Positions 8,433 to 19,910 are shown, counted from the first letter of the stretch. The stretch is DNA of 64,000 nucleotides from Lacrimispora celerecrescens (GCF_000732605.1 NZ_JPME01000018.1:1-64000), one strand, 5' to 3'. Numbers and translations are program-made. Notes: generated from the sequence alone by a model not told the origin.

Positions 8433-9698
8433 ATGGCGGAATTCAACGAGCTGATCAAACATTTTAATAAAGTACGCACTTATGTCCGGGATTTCTATGT
8501 CTATGGTTTCAAATCTCGGATGGATTATCCAGAATCTGGCCGGCGCACTTACGACAATGAGCGGCGACGGATTGAAAGCTGGTTTGCTGATTATATTCAG
8601 TACGACTATGATTCTAGCCATAAAAAATCGGTTGCCATCACTATGGACAGCAACCGAATCGAAAGTAATCCTTTATTTAATGTATGGAAAACCAAAAGCT
8701 TTACAAATAATGATATTATGCTGCACTTTTTTCTGCTGGATCTGATGCAGGACGGGGAATCCCGCAATGTGGATACCATAAACGATGAATTGATGGAACG
8801 TTATCAGGTTCTGTTTGAAGTACAGACGGTTCGGAATAAACTGATGGAATATGAACAAAATGGGCTGTTTATGGTAAAAAAAGAAGGCCGGCAGCACGTG
8901 TATATGGCTTACCCGAATTGGCTGACCAGCCATCCGGATCTATATACTGGACTGAAAGAAGCAGTTTCTTATTTTCAGACCGCCGCCCCCTTTGGTTTTG
9001 TTGGAAGCACCATCCTGGATTCACTCCGATGCCGGAATGATCATTTTCGGTTTCGCCACGATTATCTTGCACATACCCTGGAGGATGAGGTTCTGCTGCC
9101 ACTGCTTACAGCCATTAAGGAAAAACAACGAATATCAATTCAGATTAAGCATATCAGAAGTGGGCATATAAATGAGTTTGAGTGTGTTCCGCTAAAAATC
9201 CGGGTCAGTACCCAGACCGGCCGCCGCTACATATGTGTCCGCAGGCTGGCAGACAGGCGTCTGTCGACTTACCGGCTGGACAGTGTTCAAAATGTTTCAC
9301 CGCTTAAATCCGAATCGGATTATGATCGATATTTAACCGGCTATGAGAAGAACAACCGCTATACCTGGGGTGTTTCCTTTGGCTGCCGCCGGGAGCCAGA
9401 ACAAGTTTGCATGCAGATAAGCCTGGATGAAATGACTGAAGGCTACTTGATTAACAGACTTAATCGGGAAGGCCGTCATGGACAGCTGAAACGAATCCAG
9501 TCAGATATCTACGAATATACGGTTGAGTGTTGGGACAGTGCTGAGATGATTCCCTGGATTAGAACTTTTACCGGACGCATTCTTAACTTCACCTGTTCAA
9601 ATAAGCAGGTAGAACTACGTTTCTGGCATGATATGAAGCGAATGCAAAAGATGTATGCTGAGGATACCAGCGAAACCATGTCTTTAGGAGGACAGTAA
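8433..9698 (+). CDS. WYL-domain transcriptional regulator (first of pair)
   Basis: A 421-residue protein. The C-terminal part (about 215-300) has the WYL-domain pattern of alternating strands, with YICVRRLADRRLSTYRLDSV in the position of the W-Y-L core; the far C-terminus (330-410) resembles the WCX extension. The N-terminal 200 residues are mostly helical and probably include a winged helix (INDELMERYQVLFEVQTVRNKLMEYEQNGLF). WYL domains are thought to bind ligands, possibly nucleotides or nucleic acids. AGGAG precedes the ATG. It is cotranscribed with a second WYL gene one base downstream and divergent from rtcB, which points to control of that unit. Confidence 0.82.
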   Translation: MAEFNELIKHFNKVRTYVRDFYVYGFKSRMDYPESGRRTYDNERRRIESWFADYIQYDYDSSHKKSVAITMDSNRIESNPLFNVWKTKSFTNNDIMLHFFLLDLMQDGESRNVDTINDELMERYQVLFEVQTVRNKLMEYEQNGLFMVKKEGRQHVYMAYPNWLTSHPDLYTGLKEAVSYFQTAAPFGFVGSTILDSLRCRNDHFRFRHDYLAHTLEDEVLLPLLTAIKEKQRISIQIKHIRSGHINEFECVPLKIRVSTQTGRRYICVRRLADRRLSTYRLDSVQNVSPLKSESDYDRYLTGYEKNNRYTWGVSFGCRREPEQVCMQISLDEMTEGYLINRLNREGRHGQLKRIQSDIYEYTVECWDSAEMIPWIRTFTGRILNFTCSNKQVELRFWHDMKRMQKMYAEDTSETMSLGGQ

Positions 9699-9699
9699 C

Positions 9700-11921
<2,222 letters not shown>

Positions 11922-12082
11922 TCCTTCTCTACCTTCAATTTCTATTATAATTTTATTTTACTGTAAATACTTTTGGGTTTATTATCGCTATATTATCGAT
12001 AAATATTCATAGAAAACAGACCTTAATCCACTGTTTCTTTGCAATGAAAGCAAATGGTTTCTGAGATCAATGATATTTAAAA

Positions 12083-12127
12083 GGCAGCTACTATTTAACA
12101 ACAAAAGGTTGTCAAATGGTAGCCGCC
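12083..12127 (-). terminator. Rho-independent terminator after the GNAT gene
   Basis: A long interrupted stem (GGCGGCTACCATTT...AAATAGTAGCTGCC on the minus strand, tight ACAAC/GTTGT top) is followed by TTTT. It lies about 65 bases downstream of the acetyltransferase stop. Confidence 0.65.
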
Positions 12128-12190
12128 CACTATAGGCTTCCTGCTATTTCGTACCTGTTATTTCACATTCTCTCGGAGAACGGACTCCAA

Positions 12191-12601
12191 TTATATCTTT
12201 CTCATCATACCAACAGACTTTGGAGCCGAATACTCAAACCCAAATTTTTTATATAGTTCATCTGCCGGAATATCAGCAATCAGGCTAACATAAGAATTTT
12301 TCGGAATGTTATTCTTCAGGTATGTATCTATTTCTGACATAATCCGTTTACCTAGTCCATTTCCTTGATATGAGGGGGCAACGGCAATGTCCACGATATG
12401 ATAAAAGCAGCCTTTATCCCCTATAATTCTTCCCATACCAATTAGTTTTTCAGAATCCCTTAAAGTAACAATAAAGATGGAGTTTTTCAATCCAACTTCT
12501 GATCCCACTTCATCTTTTGGACTCAATCCGGAAATTATTCGTAAATTATTATATTCCTGTGCATCTGGAATTTCGTATGAAACAGCTATATCCATATTCA
12601 T
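12191..12601 (-). CDS. GNAT-family N-acetyltransferase
   Basis: A 136-residue single-domain GNAT enzyme that would transfer an acetyl group from acetyl-CoA. The central strand IVDIAVAPSYQGNGLGKRIMSEI contains the acetyl-CoA pyrophosphate-binding motif Q-x-x-G-x-G/A (QGNGLG). The C-terminal ADELYKKFGFEYS is typical of the family. GAAAGGA precedes the start. The substrate cannot be told; the monocistronic setting gives no hint. Confidence 0.88.
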   Translation of the reverse strand: MNMDIAVSYEIPDAQEYNNLRIISGLSPKDEVGSEVGLKNSIFIVTLRDSEKLIGMGRIIGDKGCFYHIVDIAVAPSYQGNGLGKRIMSEIDTYLKNNIPKNSYVSLIADIPADELYKKFGFEYSAPKSVGMMRKI

Positions 12602-12686
12602 AGTTCCTTTCCCTGATTTTTATATTGAAAATCAACTATCTATTCTAATCTCAAATATATCCGCTATTAAGTGGCAGGTAATTATA

Positions 12687-13832
12687 CTACTTTTCTGCTC
12701 TCCCTTTAAGTCTTAAATTAATAAAATAAAGAATCCCCGCCAAAAATGGGAATATAGCCATCCATGCAAACATCATTTCATATCCTGCAAAAGTGGATAT
12801 GATTCCTGCCAAAACTGCACCGGCCCCGATCCCGCCATCAAAACCCGTAAAAAATGTGGCATTTGCGGCACCGGTTCTTTCCTTAGGGACTTTAATAATT
12901 GCCATTGTCTGTAAACTGGATTGGGCTGCACCTATGCCAGTACCATAGATCACCGCACAAATCAGAAAAGTAATTAAGCTGTTACTTACTGAAAGCAACA
13001 GTAATGCGATCGGTATTAGAAGTCCCCCCGACCAGACACCTACGCCAAATCCCCTGCGATCAACCAGCTTTCCAAAGAATGGACGAGTAATTAGCATACT
13101 GATAGCATATACAGTAAAAAAGGCTCCTGTACCTGAAATGGATTTTTGTACTCCATACAGCGCCAAAAAGGTAATGATCGCCCCCCATGTAATCATAATT
13201 AAAAATATAACTACGGAGGGTAAGGCAGCTTCTTTCGCATACAAAGATGGTCTTGGAGTCATCGAACTCTGTACAGCAGGACGGTTATTAAAATTCATGA
13301 TAAATACCAAAAAAATAGCAATTATTAGAAAAGCAGCTGCCAGTATAATATTTTTCTGCATCCCAAGCGACAAGGAAATCGCCGGAGCAAGAGCCATAGC
13401 AATACTGCTCGCAAGGCTAAAATATCCCATACCCTCAGAAAAACGTTCTTTTTGTATGTTATCGGAAGCTGTCGTGCTGCACGCAGTATTAGCGATTCCC
13501 CAGGCCATTCCGTGAGCGCATCTGATGACAATGATAATTTCAATCAACGGAAAAAACCTATACGATGTTGTTATTAATAGCATACCGATTAATCCCATAA
13601 CAAAAATCCATTTTCGTCCGTATTTATCCAATGCAATACCGGCAAAGGGACGAATCAGCAATGTGGCAATTGTCATGATTCCTTGCAGCCATCCCAGAAC
13701 ACTGTCATTCGCTCCAAGTGATTTCAAATAAGGCGGTAATGCCGAAGGAAATAATTGAAATGAAAAAAACATAAAGAAGTTCACCAATGTAATGATCACT
13801 AAATTACTTGTCCAAAGCTTTGTTTTATTCAT
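12687..13832 (-). CDS. MFS transporter (drug-efflux type)
   Basis: A 381-residue, 12-helix major facilitator. The loop between helices 2 and 3 has the motif A DKYGRKW-like sequence (IALDKYGRKWIFVMG) and the equivalent repeat in the second half is GKLVDRRGFGVGVWS. Its start overlaps the stop of the upstream MarR gene by 8 bases, so the two are translationally coupled. This is the usual arrangement for a MarR-repressed efflux pump. The substrate is unknown. Confidence 0.88.
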   Translation of the reverse strand: MNKTKLWTSNLVIITLVNFFMFFSFQLFPSALPPYLKSLGANDSVLGWLQGIMTIATLLIRPFAGIALDKYGRKWIFVMGLIGMLLITTSYRFFPLIEIIIVIRCAHGMAWGIANTACSTTASDNIQKERFSEGMGYFSLASSIAMALAPAISLSLGMQKNIILAAAFLIIAIFLVFIMNFNNRPAVQSSMTPRPSLYAKEAALPSVVIFLIMITWGAIITFLALYGVQKSISGTGAFFTVYAISMLITRPFFGKLVDRRGFGVGVWSGGLLIPIALLLLSVSNSLITFLICAVIYGTGIGAAQSSLQTMAIIKVPKERTGAANATFFTGFDGGIGAGAVLAGIISTFAGYEMMFAWMAIFPFLAGILYFINLRLKGRAEK

Positions 13833-14286
13833 TTTCGTACTCTTTCTCTGATAATAGCATATTCTCAGAAATAATATTATTCAAGACCTTCTGCATGAGA
13901 GTCAGGAGTTGTGTAATTTCAGTCTGAGATAGCTCTCTTGTTGATACTTCAATAATTTTCTGAAATATACTCTGTACAAAAGGAGATTTTTCCCGCCCTT
14001 TTTCTGTCAGATACAAATGCTCTAACCGGCCATCCTCTTTGTCTTTCTTTCTTATGACATACCCCTTTTCCGTTAGGTTTTTCACTGCTTTTGCGGTAGT
14101 AGATTTGCTTATGTGCAAATGCTCACTTAATTCTTTTTGTGACAAGCCTTCTCTCAAAGAAATAACAAGGAAAAAATCATATTGTCCATTTTTTATATCT
14201 AAATCATTTAAAGTACTACTAAGCAGAATTTGTATATTGCGATAGATCGCAGCATTTACCTGTCCTACGTTAATGTTATTTTCCAT
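13825..14286 (-). CDS. MarR-family transcriptional repressor
   Basis: A 153-residue winged-helix regulator (SQKELSEHLHISKSTTAKAV recognition region, wing RKKDKEDGR). ATG 14286 is chosen because AGAGGTG lies at the correct distance; upstream in-frame codons run back to 14358 but lie within the operator. It precedes and overlaps the MFS gene, and a perfect 18-base inverted repeat flanks its promoter, so autoregulation is likely. Confidence 0.88.
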   Translation of the reverse strand: MENNINVGQVNAAIYRNIQILLSSTLNDLDIKNGQYDFFLVISLREGLSQKELSEHLHISKSTTAKAVKNLTEKGYVIRKKDKEDGRLEHLYLTEKGREKSPFVQSIFQKIIEVSTRELSQTEITQLLTLMQKVLNNIISENMLLSEKEYENE

Positions 14287-14306
14287 ACTAATCACCTCTT
14301 TCAATA

Positions 14307-14361
14307 TAGTTGCAAAGGAAACTATCTCTAGTTTAACACAAACTAGTTTCCTTTGCAACTA
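14307..14361 (-). promoter_or_regulatory. MarR operator dyad and promoter
   Basis: The 18-base arms 14307-14324 and 14344-14361 (TAGTTGCAAAGGAAACTA and its complement) are perfectly inverted with a 19-base centre. The minus-strand promoter TTGCAA (-35), 17-base spacer, TAAACT (-10) is embedded, with the -35 inside one arm and the second arm just downstream of the -10. A bound MarR dimer would block polymerase. Confidence 0.75.
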
Positions 14362-14456
14362 ATTTTTATCACTGAATGCTATCGTTTTACTATGTCGCAT
14401 TCCATGCCGAAATATAACCAGTCTATATCGGCTGATCGCGGCAGATACACAAAAAA

Positions 14457-14491
14457 GGTACTCCAACCGTCTGTAAAACGTTTGAAGTACC
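14457..14491. terminator. Bidirectional terminator downstream of the VanW gene
   Basis: GGTACTCCAACCGT pairs with ACGTTTGAAGTACC around a 7-base loop. It is flanked by six A on the left and five T on the right, so it can act on both strands. It lies 13 bases beyond the VanW stop. Confidence 0.75.
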
Positions 14492-14503
14492 TTTTTCCAT
14501 ATC

Positions 14504-16021
14504 TTATTCTGCTTTCGGAACCACTGGTATATCCGCCTCCGGAACAGTAGTCTCCGAACCACCAACCCCAGGTCCGATCTCAGAATTCTCCTGCGCTTCC
14601 GTGGTCTGCGGCTGTGTCTCTATAGGCGGCTGGGATTCGGTTTCCGCTGGAGGCACTGTGGTATTCCGGCTAATGACTGCAGGCTTTCCTTTATAAGTAC
14701 TATTATGAAGCGGTTCTTCCTTTATTACCGTATCCCCCTTTTTATACACCCGGTAGCTTTTGTAAACGCCGCCGATGGTACCCTTATCAACTACTTTTTC
14801 CGTTCCATAGGGCAGTGCAGGATTTTCCTCATATACAGGCTCCAGCGGCTCCAAATCACGGACTTTCTCGGAACGAATTGACACTTTCACCCCATCCTCC
14901 AGGACAGGAAGTCCCACCAGTGAGATCTTTAAACTTTTTCCGTCAAGTGCAGCCCGGATCGCCAGGTTATGATTGCTGGTATTCACAAATTTCAAATCCG
15001 GACCAGCATAGCCATCAAAGCTGACCATAGCATCCTGTCCCTTTTCCACATAAGACGGTGCAAAGCTGTGTGCATTGCGCTCCGTGGTTTTAAAACCGAC
15101 TTCAATGATAGCATGATACAGGGTGGTAGACACCTGACACACGCCTCCGCCCGGTTCCTCTATCAGGACTCCGTTCCGATATGCACCGGCAGGCTGATAT
15201 CCTTTTTCCTTTGTACGGTTCCCTGTGGTATTGTTAAAGGAAAACTCTTCTCCTGGCTTAAGAATAAGTCCATTGATGGAATCCACTGCCAGACGGATGT
15301 TTTGGTTTCTATTTTTATTATCCGTTGTTGTCGTTGTAAAGGTTCCGATGACCTCGTACTGCTCTTTTGCCTGGGTCTGAGTCCTTTTAGGAGGTGTTAC
15401 CGTAAAACCAGCCATGATTTCAGCCTGGTAATTCCCTGATTTTACCGCATCCATCAGCTGCTCCACCAACTTTTCCTGATCCAGAGCCCGGCCATTTTGT
15501 TCATTTGTATACACGAAAGCTCCGGTTGTCTTATTAAAAGACTCCAGCTCGGAGTTAACTGCGCTTTTATTCCAGCGCTCAGCAAGCGAAGCTGCCTGAC
15601 TGATAAATGGCTCTCTTAATGCCTCATAATCAACTTCATACTGCTGCGCCTGATCCGGGGGTGTTTCCTCCAATTGCTTTTTAATCGCCTGAAGCTGTGG
15701 TTCTATAAGATTGTCCAATAAAACAGAATCCTTCCCGTCACTGACAATCAACTCCCACTGATAACGCTCCATCAGGGTTTCTTCTGCCTCCTTTACCGTA
15801 AGCCCCGTCAAGTCTGTCTGTCCAACCCTGGCTGCGGAAAGGATTTTATCCGTCAAGTCTGCGGTGGTTTCCTTTTCTGTCTCTCCGACTGGCTGTAGAC
15901 TGTTGGAACTGGCCCTGGAATACAGATAGCCTCCGGCCGACAGGGCCGCTATGAAGAGCACGCCAACAGCTATGTTTCTATTTCTTTTTCTTCTTTTTCT
16001 TATTTCCCTGTACTTACCCAT
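14504..16021 (-). CDS. VanW-domain cell-envelope protein (YoaR-like)
   Basis: A 505-residue membrane-anchored protein. A basic N-terminus (KYREIRKRRKRNRN) precedes one hydrophobic helix at about 18-36. Residues 60-210 resemble the PG_binding_4 repeat region. The VanW domain (about 225-370) carries LKPGEEFSFNNTTG and GGGVCQVSTTLYHA. A G5-like segment (VRSEKVRDLE...GTEKVVDKGTIGG) and a Pro/Glu/Thr-rich tail follow. VanW proteins occur in some vancomycin-resistance clusters but their activity is unknown. A palindrome-bearing promoter lies about 180 bases upstream. Confidence 0.88.
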   Translation of the reverse strand: MGKYREIRKRRKRNRNIAVGVLFIAALSAGGYLYSRASSNSLQPVGETEKETTADLTDKILSAARVGQTDLTGLTVKEAEETLMERYQWELIVSDGKDSVLLDNLIEPQLQAIKKQLEETPPDQAQQYEVDYEALREPFISQAASLAERWNKSAVNSELESFNKTTGAFVYTNEQNGRALDQEKLVEQLMDAVKSGNYQAEIMAGFTVTPPKRTQTQAKEQYEVIGTFTTTTTDNKNRNQNIRLAVDSINGLILKPGEEFSFNNTTGNRTKEKGYQPAGAYRNGVLIEEPGGGVCQVSTTLYHAIIEVGFKTTERNAHSFAPSYVEKGQDAMVSFDGYAGPDLKFVNTSNHNLAIRAALDGKSLKISLVGLPVLEDGVKVSIRSEKVRDLEPLEPVYEENPALPYGTEKVVDKGTIGGVYKSYRVYKKGDTVIKEEPLHNSTYKGKPAVISRNTTVPPAETESQPPIETQPQTTEAQENSEIGPGVGGSETTVPEADIPVVPKAE

Positions 16022-16180
16022 TGATTCTATTCCGCTCTCCTTTCATCGTCTCCGATACTTTTCATAGTATCCTAGGAAAGCTGCCCGCTTGCATAGCCAA
16101 ATGCAACTTAATAATTAGGAGCCACTACCCTAATGCTGCATCTCTTTTGCAATGTAATGTTTTTCATTTCTGTACTTTTT

Positions 16181-16231
16181 ATAGTTACAGTTTATAACTG
16201 TAACTATATCATTTACACTTCCTTGTGTCAA
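16181..16231 (-). promoter_or_regulatory. Promoter with operator palindrome upstream of the VanW gene
   Basis: Minus-strand TTGACA (16226-16231) and TATAGT (16203-16208) have a 17-base spacer. A perfect 12-base inverted repeat, ATAGTTACAGTT with a 3-base centre (16181-16207), overlaps the -10 and the transcription start, as for a repressor site. No candidate repressor is encoded beside it. Confidence 0.65.
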
Positions 16232-16297
16232 GGGTTCTAGTAAGATTTCATGACAAATATTGTCAACAGATAAAAGCATGATTTCAAGCAATCTCAG

Positions 16298-17155
16298 TTA
16301 TCTGTTCATATACGATGCGATGTTGTATTGTTGTAAAAATCTTCTAGGAGATGTACCATATACCTCATGAAATACATGGTAAAATCTTCCGGAACTTCCA
16401 AATCCCGATTCATATCCAATGTCCGTGACAGAATAATCGGAATGGAGCAAAAGATTGACAGCATAGTTCAATCGCTGACGGTTCAGATATGTGGAGGGAG
16501 TCACCCCAAAACACTGTTTAAAGGTACGACAAATATGCTCCTTGCTGCGGCCACTGGCGATGCAAAGAAAATCCAGCCCTTCACTACGATGTTCGCCAGA
16601 CTGCCAAAGAGTAAGCGCCGAGGCAAGCCACGACGGAACTGTCTGATGAAATGCCGAATCTTCCTGAGGCGGAAGAAAATAACGGGTCACCACGTCAAAC
16701 AGGAGGTGGCGCAATATGGTCCGAATCCGCTCTCCTTCATTCACTGGAATCGTATTTAGCCATTGCATCTTTTCCTGCAGTGCTAAAAATTCCGGTTGTC
16801 CAAGCTGAACCGGCGGAACCACGATCATGTCGAGAAGGCGCATTTCTCCTTTCGGGTCGCATAAATAATAAAAGAGCGCCTCAATTGCCGACGACGGAAA
16901 CGCCAGATTAATATGAGCACTTTCTTCTCCCGCTTTGGAGTGAATATCGCCGGGGCGAATCAATGCTATCTGCCCAGATTGCAGGACGAAGCTTTTTCCG
17001 CACAACGTTAATTTCAGAACACCATCCGTCACAAGGACAATCTCATAAAAATCATGAACCTGTGGGTACTGTGATAAGTCGATCTGAGTGTAAAAACGAT
17101 AATGGGTTTCTGTATAATGGTTGATGAGCATCGCATCATTCACAATATGCAACAT
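16298..17155 (-). CDS. AraC-family regulator with cupin sensor domain
   Basis: A 285-residue protein with an N-terminal cupin (HDFYEIVLVTDGVLKLTL, SGQIALIRPGDIHSK) and two C-terminal helix-turn-helix motifs (GRSKEHICRTFKQCFGVTPS and DIGYESGFGSSGRFYHVFHE). GGAGG lies 9 bases before ATG 17155. An earlier in-frame ATG at 17170 overlaps that site and is less likely. Divergent from the mannonate-dehydratase gene 100 bases away, it probably activates the uronate genes when it binds a sugar acid. Confidence 0.87.
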   Translation of the reverse strand: MLHIVNDAMLINHYTETHYRFYTQIDLSQYPQVHDFYEIVLVTDGVLKLTLCGKSFVLQSGQIALIRPGDIHSKAGEESAHINLAFPSSAIEALFYYLCDPKGEMRLLDMIVVPPVQLGQPEFLALQEKMQWLNTIPVNEGERIRTILRHLLFDVVTRYFLPPQEDSAFHQTVPSWLASALTLWQSGEHRSEGLDFLCIASGRSKEHICRTFKQCFGVTPSTYLNRQRLNYAVNLLLHSDYSVTDIGYESGFGSSGRFYHVFHEVYGTSPRRFLQQYNIASYMNR

Positions 17156-17270
17156 TTGAAATGCCTCCATTTATTCTTTAACATCAATATACAGCATAAT
17201 TGAATAGAAAAGCAAGAAGATTTATTCCGCTTAAATCAGTATACTGGAAGAAAAAAAGGAGCTTGTACTC

Positions 17271-18347
17271 ATGTCACAAATCAAACTCGGACTCGGGTTA
17301 TACCGCCATATGCTGACAGATGAAAACTTTGCATTTGCCAAGCAGTGCGGGTGCACGCATCTGGTTATCCATCTGGCGGACTATTATTCCAATCAAATCG
17401 TCACAGCTACAGATGATAAAACTAACTATGGACAGGCAAAGGCACTGGAACCGATCTGGCAGGCAGATTCTATGATTGCATTGCAAAAAAAAGCACAAAG
17501 TTATGGCCTGACGATTTACGCCATTGAAAATTTCAGTCCGGCAGACTGGTACGACGTTTTGCTGGACGGACCTAAGCGCGAGGCCCAGATGGAACATCTG
17601 AAAGAAATCATCCGCAATGCAGGAAAAGCCGGAATACGGTCGTTCGGCTACAATTTCAGCCTTGCCGGGGTATGGGGCCACCAAAAAGAACGCTCTGGAC
17701 GCGGCGGCGCATATGGAACTTGTTTTGATGCATCAAGGATCAAATTGGACGCACCGATTCCAAACGGCGAAATATGGAATATGACCTATCGTTCAAACGA
17801 ACAAGGCGTTTTGGCACCAATTACTTCTGCAGAACTTTGGGCACGTCTTCGACGCTTTTTAGAAGAAATTCTTCCCGTCGCAGAAGAGTCCGGTGTAGAA
17901 CTGGCTCTGCATCCAGATGACCCTCCCCTGGAAGGGCTTCGCGGTATGCCCCGGTTAGTTTATCAGCCGGAACTTTATCAGAATGTCATTGATATTTCTT
18001 CCAGCAATGCTAACAAGCTGGAATTTTGCATGGGAAGCATTCAGGAAATGACCCATGGTAACATCTACGATGCAATCAGTCAATATGCCGGACAAAACCG
18101 CATCAGCTATATCCATTTCAGAAACGTAAAAGGAAAAGTACCAAAATATCAGGAAGTTTTTGTAGATGACGGCGATATTGATATGCCGAAAGCTCTGGCG
18201 CTTTTGGAGCAATATGGCTTTGATGGCGTCATCATACCGGACCACACTCCAGAAATCACCTGCGGCGCTCCCTGGCATGCTGGCATGGCTTACGCACTGG
18301 GATATATGCGTGCGGTGCTTCAAATGCTGGATAAACAATTATCTTAA
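17271..18347 (+). CDS. uxuA: Mannonate dehydratase (UxuA-like)
   Basis: A 358-residue TIM-barrel enzyme that dehydrates D-mannonate to 2-keto-3-deoxygluconate in hexuronate catabolism. Hallmarks are ALHPDDPPLEGLRGMPR, the Cys-containing FCMGSIQEM, the metal-site HFRNVKG and IIPDHTPE. It is divergent from an AraC regulator and 22 bases ahead of an RraA-like gene. Together they look like a small sugar-acid degradation unit in which a keto-acid product could be cleaved by the aldolase-like partner. A related acid-sugar substrate is possible. Confidence 0.85.
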   Translation: MSQIKLGLGLYRHMLTDENFAFAKQCGCTHLVIHLADYYSNQIVTATDDKTNYGQAKALEPIWQADSMIALQKKAQSYGLTIYAIENFSPADWYDVLLDGPKREAQMEHLKEIIRNAGKAGIRSFGYNFSLAGVWGHQKERSGRGGAYGTCFDASRIKLDAPIPNGEIWNMTYRSNEQGVLAPITSAELWARLRRFLEEILPVAEESGVELALHPDDPPLEGLRGMPRLVYQPELYQNVIDISSSNANKLEFCMGSIQEMTHGNIYDAISQYAGQNRISYIHFRNVKGKVPKYQEVFVDDGDIDMPKALALLEQYGFDGVIIPDHTPEITCGAPWHAGMAYALGYMRAVLQMLDKQLS

Positions 18348-18369
18348 TATATAAATGAGGTGAAACATA

Positions 18370-19035
18370 ATGATGAAATCCTGGAATAACGAAGACGAAA
18401 TGTTTGAGCTGATGAAAGAAAAACTGTACACTCCTGTAGTAGGCGACATTCTGGATCTTATGGGTCATAGCCATCAGTTCCTGCCGCCCCACATCCATCC
18501 CTTAAAGGATGACATGAAGATTGCGGGCCGTGCCTGCACGGTTCTGGAGCACGACGTGTATGGCCCACAGAAAAAGCCCTTTGGTTTGCTTACAGAGGCG
18601 CTGGATCAGCTGCAGAAAAATGAGGTATACGTGGCTACAGGCGCCCATAACAGCGCGTTATGGGGAGAACTTCTCACGGCCACCGCCCGCACTCGCGGAG
18701 CTGTTGGCGCCGTGCTGGACGGCTACACCCGCGACACACCGCAGGTGCTGGAACAGAACTTCCCTGTGTTCGCACAGGACCGCTGGGCGCAGGATTCCTC
18801 TATCCGCACCAGTGTGGTGAACTTCCGCTGCCCCATAGAAATAGGCCAAGTAACCATTCACGATGGGGATCTGGTATTCGCTGATATCGATGGCGTACTG
18901 ATCATTCCGAAAGAAATTTCCGAAGAAGTCATTGAGAAGGCGTTTGAAAAGGCCGCCGGTGAAAAGCTGGTTCGAAAGGCCATTGAGGGCGGTATGTCTG
19001 CCACGGAGGCTTTTGCCCATTTTGGTATCCTGTAA
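18370..19035 (+). CDS. RraA-like aldolase/decarboxylase family protein
   Basis: A 221-residue member of the RraA / HMG aldolase family. GAVLDGYTRDTPQVLE carries the Arg-Asp pair and nearby acid that bind the metal and substrate, and GELLTATARTRGAVG supplies the phosphate or carboxylate loop. Such enzymes cleave 4-hydroxy-4-methyl-2-oxoglutarate-type acids or decarboxylate oxaloacetate; other members inhibit RNase E. Cotranscription with uxuA favours a catabolic role. GAGGTG precedes the ATG. Confidence 0.82.
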   Translation: MMKSWNNEDEMFELMKEKLYTPVVGDILDLMGHSHQFLPPHIHPLKDDMKIAGRACTVLEHDVYGPQKKPFGLLTEALDQLQKNEVYVATGAHNSALWGELLTATARTRGAVGAVLDGYTRDTPQVLEQNFPVFAQDRWAQDSSIRTSVVNFRCPIEIGQVTIHDGDLVFADIDGVLIIPKEISEEVIEKAFEKAAGEKLVRKAIEGGMSATEAFAHFGIL

Positions 19036-19045
19036 AGCGATTCTA

Positions 19046-19768
19046 TCAAAACAACCTTTTTCCATCTGAAATATCGATACCTAGCTCTTTTGCCATACTG
19101 TTTTGCTTAAATGGATTTATTTTTTCGACAATACCATTTCGTTTGAATAATGAGCCTGTATTTTTGAACCAAAATGTTGTATTTGCTTTCATGCATTGTT
19201 CACGGATATGAAGGACCCAATTATAATCACATTCACGAGCCTCTCGCCCTGTTTCACCGCCAACGGTAACATGATCTACTCCGTGAAGATACGGTGTTAA
19301 ATCTATCTCTTCTAAAAGTGGGGCACAAGCGATGAAGCGTCGCTTTATCGGATAGGATAAAAATAATGGAAGTCTGTAATCAGCTGATTTTTGATTCTCG
19401 ACAGTACATCCAATATTAACATTGTCATATCCTGTGCCCCAATCTGCTGGAAGTGATACAAGGAAACGGTCAATTCGCTTTGTCAAAATCAAAAACTCTA
19501 TGTCTGTTCTTTCCTTGATGATAGCCCAAACCTCTTTACGCCATTCATCCGCTTCGGGAAGAAAAAAATCAGTAGCAAAACAGGTCGCAAGAATTTTGTT
19601 CCCTTTGATGTTGTATTCCCCTTTTGTATTTTTCCTTATAGGCCAATCGAATTTATCTGTTTTTTGTATCGTGTTTTGACCATAGCGTTTCGCATGTGGT
19701 CCATAAAAATAACAATTTGTGCAACCATCACTTGCTTTGTAGCAACCTGTCCATGGCTCCCAGTTCAT
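19046..19768 (-). CDS. DUF5131 (phage Gp37/Gp68-like) protein
   Basis: A 240-residue protein opening MNWEPWTGCYKASDGCTNCY. Cys9, Cys16 and Cys19 resemble a radical-SAM/iron-sulfur cluster signature, and the body keeps family motifs FLILTKRIDRF, VNIGCTVENQ and VTVGGETGREAREC. DUF5131 proteins are found in phages and in mobile islands; their reaction is not established. AAGGAGG precedes the ATG. It is convergent with the RraA-like gene with 10 bases between. Confidence 0.8.
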   Translation of the reverse strand: MNWEPWTGCYKASDGCTNCYFYGPHAKRYGQNTIQKTDKFDWPIRKNTKGEYNIKGNKILATCFATDFFLPEADEWRKEVWAIIKERTDIEFLILTKRIDRFLVSLPADWGTGYDNVNIGCTVENQKSADYRLPLFLSYPIKRRFIACAPLLEEIDLTPYLHGVDHVTVGGETGREARECDYNWVLHIREQCMKANTTFWFKNTGSLFKRNGIVEKINPFKQNSMAKELGIDISDGKRLF

Positions 19769-19856
19769 AGGTATCCTCCTTAATTGACTTCCTTTCTATC
19801 ATAATACAAGAAACTTCTCTAACAATCAATATTAAGTCTCCTATGTACGATAAACT

Positions 19857-19910
19857 TTATTCAACAATTCCAACAATCTCACATTCAATAAAATCATTAA
19901 GCTTTTTCAT
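19857..19910 (-). CDS. Possible 17-residue peptide overlapping the preceding stop
   Basis: ATGA overlaps the stop of the 76-residue gene, and the frame reads MKKLNDFIECEIVGIVE before TAA. It may be a translationally coupled micropeptide or the first codons of a lost gene. Nothing else supports it. Confidence 0.25.
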   Translation of the reverse strand: MKKLNDFIECEIVGIVE

